DNA of 11,615 bases from Bacteroidales bacterium (GTDB taxonomy: Bacteria > Bacteroidota > Bacteroidia > Bacteroidales > UBA932): positions 1-11,615 of the forward strand of contig SFJA01000057.1 in NCBI GenBank assembly GCA_004556005.1, read 5' to 3'. Each line of letters starts with the position of its first letter. Position 1 is the stretch's first letter. The translations under genes were made by a program, and so were the position numbers. A model generated the notes under the pieces. It worked only from the letters and a program-made list of their open reading frames with translations. It searched no databases and was not told where the DNA came from. This document shows positions 7,567-11,615 of this stretch, one piece after another.

Positions 7567-8346
7567 ATGAAACTCCGCTGCGAGAATCTTGTAAAGAAAT
7601 ATGGCGTACGCACCGTTGTAAAGGGCGTATCGATGGAAGTGAATCAAGGAGAAATAGTGGGCTTTCTCGGACCTAACGGCGCGGGTAAGACCACGAGTTT
7701 CTATATGATTACAGGTCAGATAGTTCCTAATGAAGGAAAGGTCTTTCTCGAGGACGAGGAGATTACGGGACTTCCTATGTACAAAAGGGCCCAGAAGGGA
7801 ATAGGCTATCTGCCCCAGGACGCGTCCGTGTTCCGCAAGATGAGTGTCGAGGACAACATAATGAGCGTAATGGAAATGTCCGGAATGGGAAAGGCGGAAC
7901 GCAAGGAAAGACTGGAGTCTCTGATAGCAGAATTTAACCTCTCTAAAGTCCGCAAGTCTTTGGGAATTCAACTTTCCGGAGGTGAGCGCCGCCGTTGCGA
8001 GATTGCCCGGGCGCTGGCAATCGATCCGAAATTCATCCTTCTTGACGAGCCGTTTGCGGGAGTTGACCCTATCGCCGTGGAAGATATTCAGTATATCATT
8101 GCAAAGCTGAAATACAAGAACATAGGCGTCATCATCACCGACCATAACGTGGGAGAGACTCTGGCAATCACCGACCGCGCCTACCTGCTTTACGAAGGAT
8201 CGATACTCCAGCAGGGTACGCCTCAGGCACTTGCCGCAGACGACGACGTAAGGACCAAGTACCTTGGCAGCGGCTTTGTGCTCAAACGCTCAGTTTCCGT
8301 GGAAAGGGCTCTCGCTGAGCACCTTGCACGGACCGAAAATGAATAA
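7567..8346 (+). CDS. lptB: LPS export ABC transporter ATP-binding protein LptB
   Basis: LptB is the cytoplasmic ATPase that, with the membrane proteins LptF and LptG, pulls lipopolysaccharide from the inner membrane onto the Lpt bridge to the outer membrane. The 259-residue protein has Walker A GPNGAGKT (35-42), Q-loop Q84 in YLPQ, signature LSGGE (136-140), Walker B FILLDEP (156-162) and H-loop H193 in TDHNVGET. The segments QDASVFRKMSVEDN and PFAGVDPIAVEDIQ are typical of LptB rather than of amino-acid importers. It is about 20 residues longer than E. coli LptB, the extra being a charged C-terminal tail (about 240-259). No other lpt gene lies in the window. It starts 10 nt after dnaX; a TATAATTG at 7552-7559 is one base off a -7 box but has no -33 partner, so co-transcription is likelier. 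Confidence 0.93.
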   Translation: MKLRCENLVKKYGVRTVVKGVSMEVNQGEIVGFLGPNGAGKTTSFYMITGQIVPNEGKVFLEDEEITGLPMYKRAQKGIGYLPQDASVFRKMSVEDNIMSVMEMSGMGKAERKERLESLIAEFNLSKVRKSLGIQLSGGERRRCEIARALAIDPKFILLDEPFAGVDPIAVEDIQYIIAKLKYKNIGVIITDHNVGETLAITDRAYLLYEGSILQQGTPQALAADDDVRTKYLGSGFVLKRSVSVERALAEHLARTENE

Positions 8347-8358
8347 TAAGCTAAGGGA

Positions 8359-9507
<1,149 letters not shown>

Positions 9508-9557
9508 ATCTATTGTTCTTATGGCCTGCGCAAATCGCACCGGTCGTATTGATCTTC

Positions 9558-9565
9558 CAAAGATA
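9558..9565 (-). promoter_or_regulatory. -7-like box for the response regulator gene
   Basis: Read on the - strand this is TATCTTTG, the same octamer as before the exported-protein gene. It lies 50 nt upstream of the ATG at 9507, which would give a leader of about 45 nt. An A/T run sits just upstream, but no clear TTTG is found at the -33 position. Confidence 0.4.
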
Positions 9566-9680
9566 ATAAAAAAATTGGATTGTGAACGGTCTTTCTTCGT
9601 CCAGCCGCTTCTTATGCAAACCCGAGGCCATTCTGACCCGGGCGTAGAAGATGTTGCAGCCAAAAACGCTTGCTTAAAAT

Positions 9681-9711
9681 TTTGCGGATAATATCAGATG
9701 TATTATATTTG
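9681..9711 (+). promoter_or_regulatory. Bacteroidota-type promoter of cmk-ispH
   Basis: TTTG at 9681-9684 and TATATTTG at 9704-9711 are separated by 19 nt, a full match to the consensus. The -7 box ends 6 nt before the cmk ATG at 9718. This supports that start over an in-frame one at 9670, which lies upstream of the promoter, and implies a very short or absent leader. Confidence 0.7.
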
Positions 9712-9717
9712 CTTTCT

Positions 9718-10401
9718 ATGGTAATACCTGACATCATTATTGCAATCGACGGCTACTCTTCTACAGGCAAGAGTTCATTCGCCAAACTAGTGGCTTCACG
9801 TTTCGGATTCCTCTATCTCGACTCCGGAGCCCTGTATCGCGGCGTGACCCTTTTTGCCCGGGAGGAAAGACTCATCAGCCGTTCAAACGTCATAGATCCA
9901 CGCCTGGAAAAGGAACTCGATAACCTCGACCTTCACTTTTCTCCTGACGGGAGACTATATATGGGCGACCGCTGCATCGAGCCTCAGATACGCACGCTCG
10001 AAGTCAGCTCCCAGGTCAGCCCCATCGCAGCAGTGCCATACGTGCGCAACTACGTGGACAGCATACTTCACGCCTACGGGAGCAAGGGCCGTATCGTAAT
10101 GGACGGCAGAGACATAGGCACGGCGGTATTTCCCGATGCCCAGCTCAAGATATTTATGACCGCGAGCGACGAAGTGAGAGCCAGACGAAGATACGACGAG
10201 ATGGTTGCAAAAGGCGAACATCCTTCCCTTGAAGACGTGGTCCGCAACCTGCGTGAACGTGATTACATAGACTCGCACCGCGAAGTCAATCCGCTCCGCA
10301 GGGCAGAGGATGCGTTCCTGCTCGACAACTCCGAGATGGGATTTACCGAGGAACTCGCCTGGATACAGGGTTTGATGCAGGGTAAGTTCAATTTGTTATG
10401 A
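9718..10401 (+). CDS. cmk: cytidylate kinase
   Basis: Cmk phosphorylates CMP and dCMP with ATP, recycling them toward CTP and dCTP. The 227 residues equal the usual length of bacterial Cmk. The P-loop is GYSSTGKSS (12-20), the substrate-binding LDSGALYRG segment is at 34-42, and GRDIGTAVFPDA with the following Arg-rich lid (RARRRYDEM) is typical of the family. I chose ATG 9718 because it gives the family length and follows a full promoter match; an upstream in-frame start at 9670 adds 16 non-conserved residues and precedes the promoter. Its stop overlaps the ispH start in ATGA at 10398-10401, so ispH translation is probably coupled to it. Confidence 0.96.
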   Translation: MVIPDIIIAIDGYSSTGKSSFAKLVASRFGFLYLDSGALYRGVTLFAREERLISRSNVIDPRLEKELDNLDLHFSPDGRLYMGDRCIEPQIRTLEVSSQVSPIAAVPYVRNYVDSILHAYGSKGRIVMDGRDIGTAVFPDAQLKIFMTASDEVRARRRYDEMVAKGEHPSLEDVVRNLRERDYIDSHREVNPLRRAEDAFLLDNSEMGFTEELAWIQGLMQGKFNLL

Positions 10402-11282
10402 TCAGAGTCCAGATCGATGCCCATTCCGGATTTTGCGGAGGCGTCATCAAAGCAATCAATGCTGCCGAGTCATTCTTATCCGGCGGAGGAAAGAAACTCT
10501 TCTGCCTCGGATCGATAGTGCACAACGAAGAAGAAGTTGCACGCCTTGGGGCAATGGGTCTGGTCCCGATAGACCTCGACGACCTTGAAACCTTGCCCGA
10601 TATGACAGGTGAGACCCTTCTCATCCGCGCTCACGGCGTACCCCCTTACATATATGACATCGCCCGCAAGCTGGGATTCAGGATAATTGATTGCACCTGC
10701 CCGGTGGTCCTCAAGCTCCAGCAGGACATCAAAGCGGCCTACGACTCCTGCAACAGCAATGACAAAGTGCTGATATTCGGAAGGATAGGCCATCCCGAGG
10801 TGCTCGGCCTCGTCGGCCATACGGACGGGAACGCGATAGTGTTCGAGAACGAAAACCAGCTCGAGGACATAATCTCCTCCGGCATTCTGGACAAAGCGGA
10901 CAAGGTCGAATTCTTCTCTCAGACGACCAAGAGTCCCGTGCAGTTCGCCGCCCTGTCCGAGCGTCTTGCCGAGGTATGCGGCGACAGGCTCCGCGTCCAT
11001 CAGACCGTCTGCTCGCAAGTCGCATCCAGGCACGAAGAACTTGCCACCTTTGCCCGGTCCCACGATGTCATCGTGTTTGTTTCGGGCAAGTCCAGTTCCA
11101 ACGGACGGGTGCTCTGCGACCTGTGCAACAGTGCGAATTTCCGCACCTATCACATCTCGACATTGGACGACTTGCAGTCGGTATGGTTCCGTCCGGATGA
11201 CTTTGTTGGCGTGTGCGGAGCAACTTCCACACCGCGCTGGCTCCTCGAAAGGGTGGCGACCGCAATAGAAAATTTGCATTAG
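10398..11282 (+). CDS. ispH: 4-hydroxy-3-methylbut-2-enyl diphosphate reductase IspH
   Basis: IspH (LytB) carries out the last step of the MEP pathway, reducing HMBPP to IPP and DMAPP with an iron-sulfur cluster. The 294-residue protein has the three cluster cysteines: C13 in GFCGGV, C101 in CTCPVV and C205 in TVCSQV. Substrate-binding histidines are at 42, 79 and 132, the catalytic E134 follows in GHPEV, and SQTTKSP, KSSSNGR and CGATSTP complete the active site. The residue after C13 is Gly where Phe or Ala is common. The gene overlaps cmk by 4 nt and has no promoter of its own, so it should be made from the cmk promoter. It also contains the -33 element of the next promoter in its last codons. 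Confidence 0.96.
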   Translation: MIRVQIDAHSGFCGGVIKAINAAESFLSGGGKKLFCLGSIVHNEEEVARLGAMGLVPIDLDDLETLPDMTGETLLIRAHGVPPYIYDIARKLGFRIIDCTCPVVLKLQQDIKAAYDSCNSNDKVLIFGRIGHPEVLGLVGHTDGNAIVFENENQLEDIISSGILDKADKVEFFSQTTKSPVQFAALSERLAEVCGDRLRVHQTVCSQVASRHEELATFARSHDVIVFVSGKSSSNGRVLCDLCNSANFRTYHISTLDDLQSVWFRPDDFVGVCGATSTPRWLLERVATAIENLH

Positions 11283-11304
11283 TCTGCACCTTTTTGTAAA
11301 TTTG
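11273..11304 (+). promoter_or_regulatory. Bacteroidota-type promoter of efp
   Basis: TTTG at 11273-11276, inside the final codons of ispH, is followed after 20 nt by TAAATTTG at 11297-11304, a full consensus match. The start codon of efp is 72 nt further on, so this transcript has a leader of about 65 nt. The leader is A/T-rich near the start and shows no Shine-Dalgarno sequence or strong hairpin. Confidence 0.7.
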
Positions 11305-11376
11305 CCCGATTGTTCTGAATATTAGACAGATGTAAGGATCAACTATAGATTACTTAAACAAATAACAGATATTTTT

Positions 11377-11615
11377 ATGGCAACAACAGCTGATTTTAAA
11401 AACGGACTCTATCTCAAGTACAATGACAAGCCTTGTATGATTGTGTGGTTCCAGCACGTAAAACCTGGCAAGGGACCTGCTTTCGTAAAGACCAAACTCC
11501 GCAACCTGGAGAACGGACGCATTCTTGAAAACACCTTCACCGCCGGTGCGAAAATCGAAACCATCGACGTTGAGCGCCGCCCTTACCAGTTCCTCTATGC
11601 CGAGGAGGACGGATT
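11377..11615 (+). CDS. efp: elongation factor P, N-terminal part (runs off the window)
   Basis: EF-P binds ribosomes stalled at consecutive prolines and helps form the peptide bond. The first 79 codons are in the window. They cover the N-terminal KOW-like domain, starting MATTADFKNG and including the loop VKPGKGPAF with the tip lysine K32 that enters the peptidyl-transferase centre. In many bacteria this lysine or an equivalent arginine is modified; no modification gene is visible here. The ATG at 11377 matches the family start and follows an A/T-rich leader. It has its own promoter, so its expression need not follow cmk-ispH. The remaining two domains, roughly 110 residues, would lie beyond 11615. 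Confidence 0.95.
   Translation, partial: MATTADFKNGLYLKYNDKPCMIVWFQHVKPGKGPAFVKTKLRNLENGRILENTFTAGAKIETIDVERRPYQFLYAEEDG

Noticed and set aside
9508..9663. Longer N-terminus for the response regulator
   Set aside because: The extra 52 residues precede a canonical receiver-domain start, show no domain-like sequence, and run through the likely promoter.

Overview
This window looks like ordinary core chromosome from a member of the Bacteroidota, probably a fairly GC-rich Bacteroidales lineage. Four things point that way. Promoter-like sites match the Bacteroidota consensus (TTTG, about 20 nt, TAnnTTTG). Genes lack Shine-Dalgarno sequences. MetG, EF-P, LptB and the NtrC-type regulator resemble their Bacteroidota versions. 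The cmk-ispH pairing is also familiar from that phylum. The genus cannot be fixed from sequence reading alone. I see no insertion sequence, prophage, CRISPR array, tRNA or rRNA gene, and no convincing undescribed multi-gene system.

Layout. From 82 to 4222 on the + strand lie dnaG (primase) and metG (methionyl-tRNA synthetase), 4 nt apart and probably one operon. From 4219 to 5608 on the - strand lie a gene for an unrecognised exported protein and an O-methyltransferase gene that overlaps its 3' end. The methyltransferase stop codon overlaps the metG stop in a shared CTAG. A 40-bp divergent spacer follows, then dnaX (clamp-loader gamma/tau) and lptB (LPS-export ATPase), 5649-8346 on +. A hairpin at the lptB end runs into the convergent gene for an NtrC-type response regulator (8359-9507, -). 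A 210-bp divergent spacer then leads to cmk and ispH (9718-11282, +), overlapping by 4 nt. The window ends in the first 79 codons of efp, which has its own promoter.

Together the + strand genes supply housekeeping work: replication (DnaG, DnaX), translation (MetG, EF-P), nucleotide supply (Cmk), isoprenoid precursors (IspH) and envelope assembly (LptB). The - strand genes are the accessory part: one regulator and one pair of unknown role.

The points most worth a second look are these. Several TAnnTTTG promoters end only 5-7 nt before the start codon, implying leaderless or nearly leaderless mRNAs. MetG carries an extra Cys-containing segment of about 55 residues. The response regulator has no DNA-binding domain and an altered GAFTGA loop. 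DnaX has an Ala/Pro-rich linker with an internal duplication. The divergent promoters between dnaX and the exported-protein gene are so close that they should exclude each other.
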